Source of the DNA: JBBATK01 sp046297095 | GTDB lineage: Bacteria; Bacteroidota; Ignavibacteria; Kapaibacteriales; NICIL-2 | Length of the DNA stretch: 64,000 nt | Direction: 5' to 3' | NCBI GenBank assembly: GCA_046297095.1 | Contig: JBKCNS010000051.1 | Span: 1-64,000, forward strand | Part shown: piece after piece, positions 18,050 through 27,359 of the stretch | Layout: each line of letters starts with the position of its first letter | Position numbering within the stretch: position 1 is the first letter of the stretch | Position numbers and translations under genes: made by a program | The notes under the pieces: model-generated | Seen by the model: only the letters and a program-made list of their open reading frames with translations | The model's database searches: none | What the model was told of the DNA's origin: nothing

Positions 18050-18475
18050 TTCGAAGCAAACTACAGGATTGTGCACAATCGACCGCACCGCCGGACGCTC
18101 CGCCAAAAGCCCGCTACCGGCCACCACTTCTTGCCACCAAGCGCTTAGTTCGAATAACCCTCGCAGAGCCTCTTGGTAACAGATTTTCGAGTGGAGTTAA
18201 ACTTATAGTGGATTTTCAGCGTCATTAGAGGTCGGGCTTGGTGTAATCAACAGATATTCATTCGGCAGACACACGTGGTTGTACGGACTATTGTGATCCA
18301 ATATTCATTACCGGTTCACCATTCCGAGGTTGTGCAATTGGCGCATTGGTTGAAGTTTGCGAGCCGGTATAGAACAGAATGAAATCGCGGCAGGCACTCG
18401 GTATACCGCCGTGAATACCGTACCCACTGTACCCAAAAACGATATCAAGATTTTTTCCATCTATAAGTCGTATTC
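18050..18475. other. 426-bp divergent intergenic region
   Basis: This lies between the ECF sigma gene and the T9SS cargo gene and must hold both promoters. A 9-base ATATTCATT is directly repeated at 18254-18262 and 18301-18309. No full TAnnTTTG box, RNA gene or ORF with family resemblance is seen. An ECF-dependent autoregulatory promoter would be expected here but cannot be assigned by eye. Confidence 0.5.
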
Positions 18476-21382
18476 ATGAACACTTTTCGACTCTTTTTCA
18501 TTGCCGTCGTAGCAGCCGCTTTGCACCTGGTGCCCTCCGCACAGGCGCAAACAAAGCTGGAAATGCCGGACGGCGAGGCGGTGATCGCGGTAAATGTTAT
18601 CACTACCTCGGCAACCCCCGCAGACTACGCGCGCTTATCGGCAACTCGTGGCCGTATCTATGGCGCCAAATACAGCAACGGAATATGGACAAAGAACTCT
18701 CTGCTTTTTGAAGTTCCGTACAGCCGTCGTGTGGTAGATGCTGCCTTGAAGAGCGGCGAAAGCGGAAACTCCCGCAGCTACTCTGTGCTTCTTGACAACG
18801 GCGATGTAGTTGTTCTGAAATACGATGTCAGCACAAACACGGTAGACAAATCCGCTCAGTATATCAGCACGCCCTTCGTTCCTCAAGGCGGTGGGTTCAA
18901 CCAGCAGACGTACAAAAAAGTACTGATGGGTAGCGCATTGAAAGTGTTCTTCGGAACAGTTGTGTTTTCCAACCCGTTGGACGGATCCGGATACACGATG
19001 GACTCTGTAGGCCTTAATAGAGCGAGCGTTCAGGACATTGCCATGGATGTTCAGGGAGTTTTGTATGCAGCAACGAACCGCGGCATTTTTAAATGGAGCA
19101 GCGCAGATGCAAAGTGGATGCGCGTATCCGGCTTCGATTCCACTGCTACTGCTGCATCGCTGTATGTGTGCCGAGACGGACGCATGCTTGCTACAGTAGC
19201 AAACCGCGGCGTGTATCTTTCTTCGAATAACGGCACAAGCTGGGCGCTCGACACAACCGGCTCCGGCACAACAGCATTTGTACGCTTTACCGACGACGAA
19301 ATGAATAACGTGTTCGCGGTATCAAATCCTTCGAACACAACATCCAATCTGTATCGCAAGAGTGGTACAAATCCGGGATGGACACGCATCGATTCTGTTT
19401 TGACATTGAATGTAGGCGGCGTTGTTCGTATCAACGACCTTGCGGCAGATGCCACTCTTGAACTGGGCACAACTGTTGGCGTGATGTCGTCTGCCAAAAA
19501 GGGCGACGACTGGTCGAACTCCACTATGGGTATTCAAGCCGAAGACCTGTATGGTTTGCAGTACTTCCCCAACGGTGTGAATGTAGTGAGTACAGCGCTT
19601 GGCGTGTATCGCTACTCTACAACATGGTCCAGAGTGTTTCCTGCCACCGGCTTCAATGGCGCGCGCCCGCTGGTTCGCAGTGGTTCAACGCTGTCCTTCC
19701 AACTTGCAGGCACCGGCCAAGGTACTACCGCTCAACAAGGTCTTATCTATACCAGTACGGACCAGGGTTCCACGTGGACTCTCGATACTACCGGACTCTC
19801 CGCAGTTCCCGGCAGCACCAGCAACCAGATACCCAGCATCTACGGCATGGACAACGCTGCAAAGAAATACATCGCTACCGGTTCGCCCATTGCGGTGTAT
19901 TCTACTCCGTGGGCTATAGATACTGCTGAGTTTTATCAACCCACCGGCACGAGTGCATCATCAATGATCTACACAGATCCCTCGAATTTCACCTACATAG
20001 CCGGAGCGGTTTATGGCGGCGGTGGCGGTGGCGGGTTTACTGTGCGTGACATTATACTGAATCGTCGTGCCGCCGGTGCCACCACTTGGAGTGTAGATAC
20101 GACAGGCCTGAACAAGCGCCCTGTGTATTCGATGGCGGCAACAGATAAGGCAACGTATGCAGGCACTGGCATTGTCAGTGGAGTGTCCTACATCTACAAG
20201 CGTGGTGCAAACGGATGGGAAAGCATTCCCACACCGCCGTCGGCAATTTCCGACACGCGCGCTATGGCAATTGATTCCACAAAGTCGTTGTATGTAGCAT
20301 ACTCGGGCGTGCTTAGCACAAACTCACCGAACCGTGGCGTGTACGCTACAAGCGACGATGGCGCCACATGGGATTATGCCGGCCTGGACAGCGTCCTTGT
20401 ACGCGGCTTGGTGGCAACCGCCGATGGTGTGTTTGCATTCACCAATCGTGGTGGCTTTAAGCTTTCGCGTACAGCATTGCGTTCGGCCTCTATCCAGTTC
20501 AGCAAAAACATCATAGACTTCGGCATCGTGGATGTGGGCGGTCGTAAGGACACCGTAATTACGGTGTCGAACTCCGGCAACGATACTCTTCGCGTAAGCA
20601 ACCTCCGCACGAACTCGGCAAACTTTACTGCTTCACCCACGCAGTTCACCGTGGCACCGGGCGGCACCGCTCAAGTAACATTGTCGTTCCGTCCTACCGG
20701 CGGCGGTAGCGTATCTACAACCATGCGCAGTACTGCAAACACAACTCCCGATACGGTATTTATGAGGGGCGAGGGCAAGGCAGCCAATGTTGTAATTGTG
20801 CTCGAAAGCAGAAACATCGATCTTGGCATTGTGAATGTTGGCGATACTCGCGATTCCATCGTATCAATAGCAAATGGCGGAACGGACACGCTTATCGTCA
20901 ATGGCGTGAACGCATCAGTGCAATCGTTGTCTATCGTACCTTCGTCGTTCAAACTAGCGGGCGGCGACAGCACAAAGATTACCATTCGCTACGCACCTAC
21001 AACCGTAGGAAGTACCATTGGTTATCTGCGCTTCAACTACAACGGGCCGTCGGACTCTATTCGTATTCTTGCACGTGCAGACATCGCCTCTGTGGACGAT
21101 CCTACTCTCGTGAACACCTACGCTCTTCAGTTGCAGCCGCACCCTGCCACGGCATCGAATGCGCTGCTGAAGTTCCGCATGCCTGTGGACGAAATGATGC
21201 GACTTGTGCTCGTGAATTCTCTTGGAGAAGAGATGGGAGAAGTCTGGTCCGGTATGGTAAGCCAAGGCGATCATGTTATCGATTTGAGCTCGCATATTCA
21301 GAACTTATCTGCCGGAACCTACTTCCTGCGCATGACCACTGCGCACGGTACATCGGCGATGAAGTTTATGCTTGTCAGATAA
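18476..21382 (+). CDS. T9SS cargo protein with BNR-like repeats and two ASH-type domains
   Basis: This 968-residue secreted protein has a signal peptide (MNTFRLFFIAVVAAALHLV, cut after SAQA). A long beta-propeller-like region of about 600 residues follows, with Asp-box motifs such as SSNNGTSWALD, TSTDQGSTWTLD and TSDDGATWDYA. Next come two tandem choice-of-anchor-D / ASH-type domains beginning IDFGIVDVGGRKDT and IDLGIVNVGDTRDS. The last 80 residues form a T9SS type A sorting domain: LQLQPHPATA, LVNSLGEEM, LSAGTYFLRM and a final KFMLVR. It should be exported across the outer membrane and attached to the surface or released; the ligand is unknown. It is divergent from an ECF sigma/anti-sigma unit, and a strong terminator follows. 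Confidence 0.85.
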   Translation: MNTFRLFFIAVVAAALHLVPSAQAQTKLEMPDGEAVIAVNVITTSATPADYARLSATRGRIYGAKYSNGIWTKNSLLFEVPYSRRVVDAALKSGESGNSRSYSVLLDNGDVVVLKYDVSTNTVDKSAQYISTPFVPQGGGFNQQTYKKVLMGSALKVFFGTVVFSNPLDGSGYTMDSVGLNRASVQDIAMDVQGVLYAATNRGIFKWSSADAKWMRVSGFDSTATAASLYVCRDGRMLATVANRGVYLSSNNGTSWALDTTGSGTTAFVRFTDDEMNNVFAVSNPSNTTSNLYRKSGTNPGWTRIDSVLTLNVGGVVRINDLAADATLELGTTVGVMSSAKKGDDWSNSTMGIQAEDLYGLQYFPNGVNVVSTALGVYRYSTTWSRVFPATGFNGARPLVRSGSTLSFQLAGTGQGTTAQQGLIYTSTDQGSTWTLDTTGLSAVPGSTSNQIPSIYGMDNAAKKYIATGSPIAVYSTPWAIDTAEFYQPTGTSASSMIYTDPSNFTYIAGAVYGGGGGGGFTVRDIILNRRAAGATTWSVDTTGLNKRPVYSMAATDKATYAGTGIVSGVSYIYKRGANGWESIPTPPSAISDTRAMAIDSTKSLYVAYSGVLSTNSPNRGVYATSDDGATWDYAGLDSVLVRGLVATADGVFAFTNRGGFKLSRTALRSASIQFSKNIIDFGIVDVGGRKDTVITVSNSGNDTLRVSNLRTNSANFTASPTQFTVAPGGTAQVTLSFRPTGGGSVSTTMRSTANTTPDTVFMRGEGKAANVVIVLESRNIDLGIVNVGDTRDSIVSIANGGTDTLIVNGVNASVQSLSIVPSSFKLAGGDSTKITIRYAPTTVGSTIGYLRFNYNGPSDSIRILARADIASVDDPTLVNTYALQLQPHPATASNALLKFRMPVDEMMRLVLVNSLGEEMGEVWSGMVSQGDHVIDLSSHIQNLSAGTYFLRMTTAHGTSAMKFMLVR

Positions 21383-21427
21383 TAAGCACGGCGGGGTGTT
21401 CGAACACGGACATCCAACCAAAAAAGC

Positions 21428-21456
21428 AAAAGGTGTGCGAGAGTCGCACACCTTTT
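21428..21456. terminator. Strong bidirectional terminator
   Basis: A 13-bp perfect stem (AAAAGGTGTGCGA with its complement) has a 3-base loop and ends in A-runs on one side and T-runs on the other. It lies between the convergent T9SS cargo gene and the aspartate aminotransferase gene and can serve both. Confidence 0.9.
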
Positions 21457-21517
21457 TTGTTTGTGATAGTCTGTAGTGATCTGCCTGCAATAAGCAGAAA
21501 GCATCATGCATTAGGCA

Positions 21518-22705
21518 TTATCCTGCATGCAAGGATTCAACACACTCGCGTAAGCGCGCTACACCGCGATGAATATCGGTGTCTGCGGCAGCAAACGAGA
21601 TACGCAAGAACCCGGGAGCACCAAAGGCCTCGCCCGGAACAGTGGCGCAGAAGTGTTGCTCAAGTAAACGCTCGGCAAAAGCGTGTGCGGTGGGTACCTG
21701 CTCGGTAAGGATATCGCGAAGATCGATCCACAAATAAAAAGCACCGTCGGGCTGCAAGATGCGGATGCCCCCGATTGCATCCACAAGTCCACAAACCAAT
21801 TCCCGACGGCGCCCAAATTCCACTCTCATACGTTCCACATCGCTGTCCGCGTGGAGCAGCGCTGCCAGCGCAGCGCGCTGAGCAATAGAGTTTACGTTCG
21901 ATGTGTCCTGACTTTGAACCTTTGCGGCTTGAGCAAACAGCTCGGCCGGTGCGTTCATAAATCCTACTCTCCAACCCGTCATTGCATATGCCTTGGAACA
22001 ACCGTTCACAGTAACAACACGATGTGCTATGGAAGCAAAGGAACCCGGGCTTACATGGGGCACGATGTTGTAGTGAATCTTCTCGTAGATCTCGTCGCTG
22101 ATGATAAAACAATCATGCGACTCAAGTACGCTGACCAGGCCTTGCCATTCCTCTGCGGTATACATCATACCGGTTGGATTGCACGGCGAGTTCAAAATGA
22201 TGCATTTTGTCTTTGCTGTTAACGCATCACGTATCTGCTCCGGCTGAACTTTGAAACGCGACTCCGGAGTTGTGTGCACCACTACCGCAGTGGCTCCCGC
22301 AATGGAGATCATGGCAGGATAGCTTACCCAATAGGGCGCAACAACAATTACCTCATCACCCGGATTACACATCGCCGAAAGTGCATTCATGATGCTATGC
22401 TTGGCTCCGGTAGAGATAAGCACAGTGGAAGCATCTGCACCAATGATCCCGTTTTCACGGCGGAACTTGGCTGCTACCGCTTCACGCAATTCAGGAATAC
22501 CGTTCGAGTCGGTGTAATGACTGAAGTCGCTTTCAATAGCCTCGATTGCTGCATGCTTAGCGCAGGACGGCGTGGGAAAATCCGGCTCTCCCGTAGCCAA
22601 CGAAACAACATCCTCCCCTCGTTGTTTCAATTTCTTCGCACGCGCAGCAATAGCCAGAGTCTGAGACTCTGTGGCAGCAATGATACGTCGTGAAAGACTC
22701 TGCAT
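21518..22705 (-). CDS. aspC: Class I aspartate aminotransferase
   Basis: This 395-residue PLP enzyme has all the class I landmarks: LATGEPDFPTP near the N-terminus, SPCNPTG (173-179), SDEIYEKI and Lys238 in NGCSKAYAMTGWRVG, with Arg246 nearby. It should interconvert aspartate/2-oxoglutarate and oxaloacetate/glutamate in the cytosol; some family members also accept prephenate. MQSLSRRIIA at 22705 is the normal start; upstream in-frame codons cover a GC-palindromic stretch unlike the family. It is convergent with the preceding T9SS gene and follows the M1 peptidase gene, probably as a separate unit. Confidence 0.93.
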   Translation of the reverse strand: MQSLSRRIIAATESQTLAIAARAKKLKQRGEDVVSLATGEPDFPTPSCAKHAAIEAIESDFSHYTDSNGIPELREAVAAKFRRENGIIGADASTVLISTGAKHSIMNALSAMCNPGDEVIVVAPYWVSYPAMISIAGATAVVVHTTPESRFKVQPEQIRDALTAKTKCIILNSPCNPTGMMYTAEEWQGLVSVLESHDCFIISDEIYEKIHYNIVPHVSPGSFASIAHRVVTVNGCSKAYAMTGWRVGFMNAPAELFAQAAKVQSQDTSNVNSIAQRAALAALLHADSDVERMRVEFGRRRELVCGLVDAIGGIRILQPDGAFYLWIDLRDILTEQVPTAHAFAERLLEQHFCATVPGEAFGAPGFLRISFAAADTDIHRGVARLRECVESLHAG

Positions 22706-22749
22706 GATGAACGTTTTTATGATCGGTTGATCGTATGACTTCTGCAACT

Positions 22750-22769
22750 GCATTGCAAGCATGCAATGC
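22750..22769. repeat. Inverted repeat upstream of the aminotransferase gene
   Basis: GCATTGC and GCAATGC form a perfect 7-bp inverted repeat with a 6-base spacer, with further GCATGC words on each side. It lies 45 bp upstream of the aspartate aminotransferase start and could be an operator. No family is recognised. Confidence 0.4.
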
Positions 22770-22816
22770 TGCATGCTGTTGCGTTTACATCAATCATACA
22801 TTTCGTTCGGAACAAT

Positions 22817-24976
22817 TTAGTGCGCAACGATGAACGTAGAGAAGAAGATTTTTTCCCCAACGCGAAGTCGTGCCGTGTACACGCCCGATGCCATCGATTG
22901 AACCGATAGCGGCATGGTATACGTTCCGGCGTCGGTAGTGCCCTGCACCGGTGCACTCACACATCTTCCCTGTTCATCCCAAATGTCCACGGCAACACGC
23001 GCGCTTTGATCTACCGTATAGCGCACACTCACAGTTTCGCTTCCCGTGGCAGGCTGCGGAAACACGGATATCGCAGGTGCATCACTTGTGCTTGCAGAGC
23101 TGTTGTTGTCCTGCACCGAAACAATAATGCTTCCTTGCGGCTTGATGCACAACAAGGTCTGATCTTCATCGATAATCATTGTGTCGGGAAGAAACGGTAC
23201 GCGCACGGTAACCGTTTGCTCCAATGAATCATTGAGCAAAAGATAGTCGAAGGTATCACTTGAGTATCGTGCATGGAATCGAAGCGGCACCGGCATTACA
23301 AACACCGGCGGAGCCGCACTCGTGGGACCGGATTTCTGATTGAAGCGCAGTACTACGTCTGCCTCGTCGCCAACACGCGTTACCGATTGTACGGTGGCCG
23401 TGTAGTAGGGATGGCCGGGGCTGTAAATCCACTGATCAAAAAATTGACGAAACGATACCTTCGGATTCGGTACAAGCTCTTCCCACAACGCAACAAAGTC
23501 TTCAGTCTCTACAGACTGATATGCGAAACGTCGCATGTACTCTTTCATCACAGAAAAGTATGTGCTGTCTCCCACCAACGAACGCAGCATGGAATACACC
23601 CAACCGCCCTTCACATAGGTGGTGCCGTAATTGAAAAGATTGCTCAACTGCACACTATAAATTCCCGGTTGCGCTGCGCCTTCATCATTACCGAAATACG
23701 ATCTGTCACGGCGCTGAGCAAAGTCGGCGCGTGCAGCCTTTATTCCTCGCTCCTTCTCTATCCACAAAAACTCACCGTAGGTAGCGCCACCTTCGTTCAG
23801 CCATATATCGCTCCACGTGGCGCATGTAACCTTATCTCCGGTCCACTGGTGCATCAGCTCGTGTGCAACCACACCTTCCCAGCGATCTGTAAGAGCGCGG
23901 CGATTATACGTGGAGTTCGTTTGATGCTCCATTGCTCCGCTGAAGTACGGAAAGAGAATAGTTTGAGCATAGGTATCGAAGGGATACTCTCCGTATAAAC
24001 CGGAGAAACTCTCGAGCATGCGTACGGTGATCTCCTGCATCCAAACTAAATTCTCCGTAAAGCGCGCAGCATCCGTCACCCAAAGATATATGGGCGAGGA
24101 AACCACTTGCGTGCTGTCTGTAACACGTCGATACGGCTTGCCATCGTAACGTGCCCACTTGGACGCGCACACCACCATCAGGTAGGTTGGGATAGGAGTT
24201 TTGTCTTTCCACTGATAGAGTTCACCATTGGGTACATTGTCGTATCGCACCAGGAGTCCATTAGAGCTAACGTTGTAACCAATCGGAACGATCACTGTAA
24301 TCGATGAAATCGCTTTGTCATACGGGCGATCATTGCATGGCATCCACGCACGTGCACCATTGGGCTGGCTCATTGTGTACGCAATATTGGCAAACACGGT
24401 ATCCGGAGGAGTTCTGTTTCCAAAAGCACCGGCAGGAACAGCTACAAAACCATTATAGTCGCCGGGGTTCGACGTACTGACATTGGTATAATGAACTGCA
24501 AGTGTAAGCGTATCACCCACACCCCGCGTGCCAACGGCAATATCTACCGTGCCGTTTGTTTGCTTGTAGTCTTTTCCCGCAAGAACGCCGTTCACAAAGG
24601 CCGAGTCAATACGCAGATCGCGCACATCCAAGGTGATAGCCGTTGTATTCGCAGAGTCTATTCTCACTCGAATAGTATTAACTCCTGTATATGCACGCGA
24701 TCCTGCTCCCGTCCGGGTAAGAGGCGTGCGCCAGTCCATGAGCAAATCGTACGTCAGCACATCATACGGACGGCGCACAATAGCAGATGGTCGCCGTGAC
24801 TGCAGAGACGGCCACGCGCCACGAGCACGGGCTTGATGCTCATGCATGGCATGCTCATCCGTTGGAGAGAGCTTTCCTTCGCCCTGCAAAAGAACATCGG
24901 GAATGGTTTGCGCTCCGGCATGCACAGCGCCAAGTATCAAAACAATCAGAAGAACAGCTTTCATGATCAATCGCAT
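22817..24976 (-). CDS. Secreted M1-family aminopeptidase with T9SS sorting domain
   Basis: This 719-residue zinc peptidase has a signal peptide (MKAVLLIVLILGAVHAGAQ) and an M1 beta-domain. The catalytic domain holds GAMEH (347-351), the zinc motif HELMH (372-376) and the third ligand Glu395 in NEGGATY. Such enzymes remove N-terminal amino acids from peptides. The last 80 residues are a T9SS sorting domain (ISVFPQPATGS, VDIWDEQGRCV, MASGVYTARL), so it acts outside the cell or on its surface, probably in peptide scavenging. ATG codons at 24976 and 24964 both precede the signal peptide. A TATTTTTG box lies just upstream. No ERAP-like C-terminal helical domain is present, as in shorter bacterial M1 enzymes. 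Confidence 0.92.
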   Translation of the reverse strand: MRLIMKAVLLIVLILGAVHAGAQTIPDVLLQGEGKLSPTDEHAMHEHQARARGAWPSLQSRRPSAIVRRPYDVLTYDLLMDWRTPLTRTGAGSRAYTGVNTIRVRIDSANTTAITLDVRDLRIDSAFVNGVLAGKDYKQTNGTVDIAVGTRGVGDTLTLAVHYTNVSTSNPGDYNGFVAVPAGAFGNRTPPDTVFANIAYTMSQPNGARAWMPCNDRPYDKAISSITVIVPIGYNVSSNGLLVRYDNVPNGELYQWKDKTPIPTYLMVVCASKWARYDGKPYRRVTDSTQVVSSPIYLWVTDAARFTENLVWMQEITVRMLESFSGLYGEYPFDTYAQTILFPYFSGAMEHQTNSTYNRRALTDRWEGVVAHELMHQWTGDKVTCATWSDIWLNEGGATYGEFLWIEKERGIKAARADFAQRRDRSYFGNDEGAAQPGIYSVQLSNLFNYGTTYVKGGWVYSMLRSLVGDSTYFSVMKEYMRRFAYQSVETEDFVALWEELVPNPKVSFRQFFDQWIYSPGHPYYTATVQSVTRVGDEADVVLRFNQKSGPTSAAPPVFVMPVPLRFHARYSSDTFDYLLLNDSLEQTVTVRVPFLPDTMIIDEDQTLLCIKPQGSIIVSVQDNNSSASTSDAPAISVFPQPATGSETVSVRYTVDQSARVAVDIWDEQGRCVSAPVQGTTDAGTYTMPLSVQSMASGVYTARLRVGEKIFFSTFIVAH

Positions 24977-24998
24977 CTCAATCGCGTCTATTAGGTAT

Positions 24999-25006
24999 CA
25001 AAAATA
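24999..25006 (-). promoter_or_regulatory. Bacteroidota-type -7 box upstream of the M1 peptidase
   Basis: On the minus strand this reads TATTTTTG, matching TAnnTTTG, 23 bp before the first ATG. A TTG -33 element at normal spacing is not evident, and the leader would be short, so confidence is modest. Confidence 0.4.
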
Positions 25007-25064
25007 TTTCTTGAAACATACCGATCAGCGCTTACAAACGCAGGCCGTACACACTGTACAACAG

Positions 25065-25472
25065 CTATTCGGCAGCCGAAGCTTTCTTGTAAAACATAGC
25101 GCCTCGGATGGCAAAAATCAACGACAGTACACCTGTTTCCGTTTGCAGCAAATCTTCCAACGACGGCCTCATGCCTTGAGCATACACCTGAATGGAATGA
25201 ATAGCTGCAGGCAGTTCAATGAGTACAGCAAGTGTGGTAACTGCAAGGGCAGCTTGAAGTGCCTTATGCTTGAGTTTGTCCGACACACTCATCACAGCAA
25301 ATGCAAAGAGCACCAATCCGCATACCAGCGGATGCAGAAACACCCAGCTGTGCACGGTGGGTGCAATCTTTTCCATTAGAGGAAGATTCAGCGAAGCAAC
25401 CTTTGTGGAAGAAAATCCGTAGCCGCCCAGGATAAGGAACACAAAGCTGAGAATCATGGAGAATGCTGTCAT
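25065..25472 (-). CDS. Small four-helix membrane protein
   Basis: This 135-residue protein has hydrophobic segments near MILSFVFLILGGYGF, WVFLHPLVCGLVLFAFAVM, LQAALAVTTLAVLIELPAAI and GVLSLIFAIRGAMFY. It has no charged catalytic motif, and no family is recognised. It precedes the M1 peptidase gene on the same strand with 88 bp between them, and is divergent from the thioredoxin-like lipoprotein. Confidence 0.65.
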   Translation of the reverse strand: MTAFSMILSFVFLILGGYGFSSTKVASLNLPLMEKIAPTVHSWVFLHPLVCGLVLFAFAVMSVSDKLKHKALQAALAVTTLAVLIELPAAIHSIQVYAQGMRPSLEDLLQTETGVLSLIFAIRGAMFYKKASAAE

Positions 25473-25501
25473 AGGCGATCAATGGTGAGACGGGAAGCAC
25501 G

Positions 25502-25532
25502 TTGCCGTTCAAATATAGTTATTGTAAATTTG
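25502..25532 (+). promoter_or_regulatory. Complete Bacteroidota-type promoter
   Basis: TTG at 25502-25504, a 20-base spacer and TAAATTTG at 25525-25532 match the TTG-N19-21-TAnnTTTG pattern of the Bacteroidota primary sigma factor. It lies 50 bp upstream of the thioredoxin-like lipoprotein gene and is the clearest promoter in the window. Confidence 0.7.
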
Positions 25533-25581
25533 ACCTGCCGTTCACCCGGCACCCAAGGGTTTCACCATCTACTCTACCACC

Positions 25582-26076
25582 ATGAGATTTCTTTCTTTGC
25601 TTTTGGTCAGCACCCTCCTGCTGGGGTTTTCTTCGTGCACTAATACAACAGAGTATCAGGCAGATCAACTCACCGTCAGCGAGGTTTCGGGTCAGCCGGG
25701 ATTCGCGTGGTTCTCTCAGGAAGTTGGTCGTTATACTCCCAATGCCGCCGATGTTGCCGCTATTCGCTCTGCCTATGCAGCCGCGCCGTTTACCACCTAT
25801 ATGTACGTAAACCAAGCTTGTACCTGCAGCGGCACGCTATTGCATTTTCCCAGATTATACAGCACTCTTAAGGCTGCCGGAGTGCCGGATTCGTCGATGG
25901 TTGTGTTCAACATGCTGAATGCCGCAACACCGCATCCGTACGCAGACAAATACCCGGTTCGCGTTTTGCCTACATTCTATTTTGTTCGTGGCGCGTCCAA
26001 CGATTTTCGGCGAGTTGAGCCCCCCACCGACACTCTTACACGCATCGACTCGTTAGTAGCTTTCACATTGAAGTAG
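25582..26076 (+). CDS. Thioredoxin-fold-like lipoprotein with a Cys-x-Cys motif
   Basis: This 164-residue protein has a lipoprotein signal (LLLVSTLLLGFSSC, Cys19). The mature part resembles a small thioredoxin fold. YMYVNQACTCSGTLL would be the first strand and active-site turn, with CTC in place of CxxC. VVFNML is a middle strand, and VRVLPTFYFVRG contains the cis-proline typical of thioredoxins. It could be a periplasmic disulfide or metal-handling protein; the family is not recognised with certainty. The first gene after a clear promoter, it is followed 31 bp later by the EVE-domain gene and may be co-transcribed with it. Confidence 0.65.
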   Translation: MRFLSLLLVSTLLLGFSSCTNTTEYQADQLTVSEVSGQPGFAWFSQEVGRYTPNAADVAAIRSAYAAAPFTTYMYVNQACTCSGTLLHFPRLYSTLKAAGVPDSSMVVFNMLNAATPHPYADKYPVRVLPTFYFVRGASNDFRRVEPPTDTLTRIDSLVAFTLK

Positions 26077-26107
26077 ATCATACCGTCGTTCATTCAACGA
26101 AACGTCT

Positions 26108-26515
26108 ATGGCATACTGGCTTATAAAATCCGATCCCGAGGAATACTCGTTTCACGATCTGCGTAAGGACAAAAAGACATCGTGGACCGGTGTGAGGAAT
26201 TTCGCTGCGCGTAATAATCTTCGCGCCATGAGCAAGGGCGACGAGCTGCTTGTGTATCACAGCAATTCAGACAAAGCCGTTGTGGGTACCTGCACGGTAG
26301 CAAAGACCGCCTACCCCGATCCCACTGCCACGGACGGAGATTGGTCTGCTATAGATATCCGTGCGGGAGAGCTGCTTGCCAAGCCGGTAACGCTTGCAGA
26401 TATGAAGAAAACTCCTGCTTTGGCGAACATCGGACTCATTACCATTGGCCGGCTATCCGTGATGCCCCTCACGGACAATGAATATGCTACCATCATGGCT
26501 ATGGCAAAAAAATAA
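26108..26515 (+). CDS. EVE-domain (PUA-like) protein
   Basis: This 135-residue single-domain protein begins MAYWLIKSDPEEYSFHDL and continues SWTGVRNFAARNNLRAM, then GDELLVYHSN and VVGTCTVAKTAYPDP, the standard EVE-domain pattern of the THYN1 family. EVE domains are related to YTH and PUA domains and bind modified bases in DNA or RNA. In bacteria they occur both alone and fused to restriction enzymes; here it is alone. The gene ends inside the left arm of a hairpin that acts as terminator for the convergent minus-strand pair. Confidence 0.93.
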   Translation: MAYWLIKSDPEEYSFHDLRKDKKTSWTGVRNFAARNNLRAMSKGDELLVYHSNSDKAVVGTCTVAKTAYPDPTATDGDWSAIDIRAGELLAKPVTLADMKKTPALANIGLITIGRLSVMPLTDNEYATIMAMAKK

Positions 26516-26541
26516 GCCCACCCTGAAAACAAGGCGGGCTT
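26506..26541 (-). terminator. Terminator of the DUF4234-DUF2752 pair
   Basis: Read on the minus strand, AAGCCCGCC pairs with GGTGGGCTT around a 10-base loop, with one imperfect pair, and is followed by TTATTTTTTT. The T-run is formed by the end of the EVE gene, so the two convergent transcripts share this stretch. Confidence 0.7.
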
Positions 26542-26565
26542 ACAAACAAAGTACGCGAGCGCTTT

Positions 26566-26934
26566 CTAAAGCGCGTTACGCATCACCATATACACAAGCA
26601 CTACGACGAGCGCTGTCATCTCCACACCGCGCGGCAGCTGTACCGGAGCCGGTGAAGTACCATGCCACCAAGCGTATACAGTTCGCCAGCAAACCAAGAG
26701 AACCAAAGGCAGAACCACAAAACTGAGCACATTAAAATGCAATGCTTGCTCTATGTGCCCGTGCAGGAGTTCGTGAGCAGCGCGAGTCATGCCGCAGCCT
26801 GCACATTGTAGACCGGTAATGGTATGCACAGGGCACAGCCATAGCGTATGCGCCGACGGATCCACTGTATACAGCAATGCCGTCAGTGCGCACAATGCGC
26901 CACCAACGAGTATTGATCGGTTGCGAAGAGTCAT
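26566..26934 (-). CDS. DUF2752 membrane protein
   Basis: This 122-residue protein has the DUF2752 signature: CPVHTITGLQCAGCGMTRA followed by HELLHGHIEQALHFN. It has three hydrophobic segments. The conserved cysteines and the Cys-Gly-Met-Thr-Arg motif suggest a metal- or redox-related membrane function, but none is established. Its start overlaps the stop of the DUF4234 gene (TAATG), so the two are translationally coupled. Confidence 0.9.
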   Translation of the reverse strand: MTLRNRSILVGGALCALTALLYTVDPSAHTLWLCPVHTITGLQCAGCGMTRAAHELLHGHIEQALHFNVLSFVVLPLVLLVCWRTVYAWWHGTSPAPVQLPRGVEMTALVVVLVYMVMRNAL

Positions 26935-27359
26935 TATCCCTGAGGCGCTTGCTGCTCTGCGTATTGCTCGGGCGCCGGATAGCGCTCGTACCAGCTGTTG
27001 ATCTCCGATTGCTCAATGCAATGAGCAACAATGCTCAGGCCGGTAATGGAGAGAATAACAAACAGAAGCGGATAATTTGTTTCCACTTCAAAACCGTTTC
27101 TGCGCTGCACTTCGTTCAAACTACGAGCCACGATATACTCTGTATAAATAAAGTATATGCCACAGGTAACAATTCCAATGCCCAACCATTTCCAAAACGA
27201 GAATTGATAGCGGCCAAGCCATGCGTTGTAAATTTCGAAGCGGCGGTTCTGCCATATAAAACCGTAAATGCCGCAGGTAATAATGGAGAGTATGATGGCC
27301 CGCACTATGCCCGTCACGGCTAGCTCTTTGGGATAAGGAAAGGAATACGGATTGCTCAT
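26934..27359 (-). CDS. DUF4234-family membrane protein
   Basis: This 141-residue protein has helices near AIILSIITCGIYGFIWQNRRF, WLGIGIVTCGIYFIY and LFVILSITGLSIVAHC. The pattern of two C-G-I-Y motifs is typical of DUF4234. It ends in a Pro/Gln-rich tail. Its function is unknown. It is the first gene of a coupled pair with DUF2752, which often occurs next to DUF4234 relatives in Bacteroidota. Confidence 0.8.
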   Translation of the reverse strand: MSNPYSFPYPKELAVTGIVRAIILSIITCGIYGFIWQNRRFEIYNAWLGRYQFSFWKWLGIGIVTCGIYFIYTEYIVARSLNEVQRRNGFEVETNYPLLFVILSITGLSIVAHCIEQSEINSWYERYPAPEQYAEQQAPQG

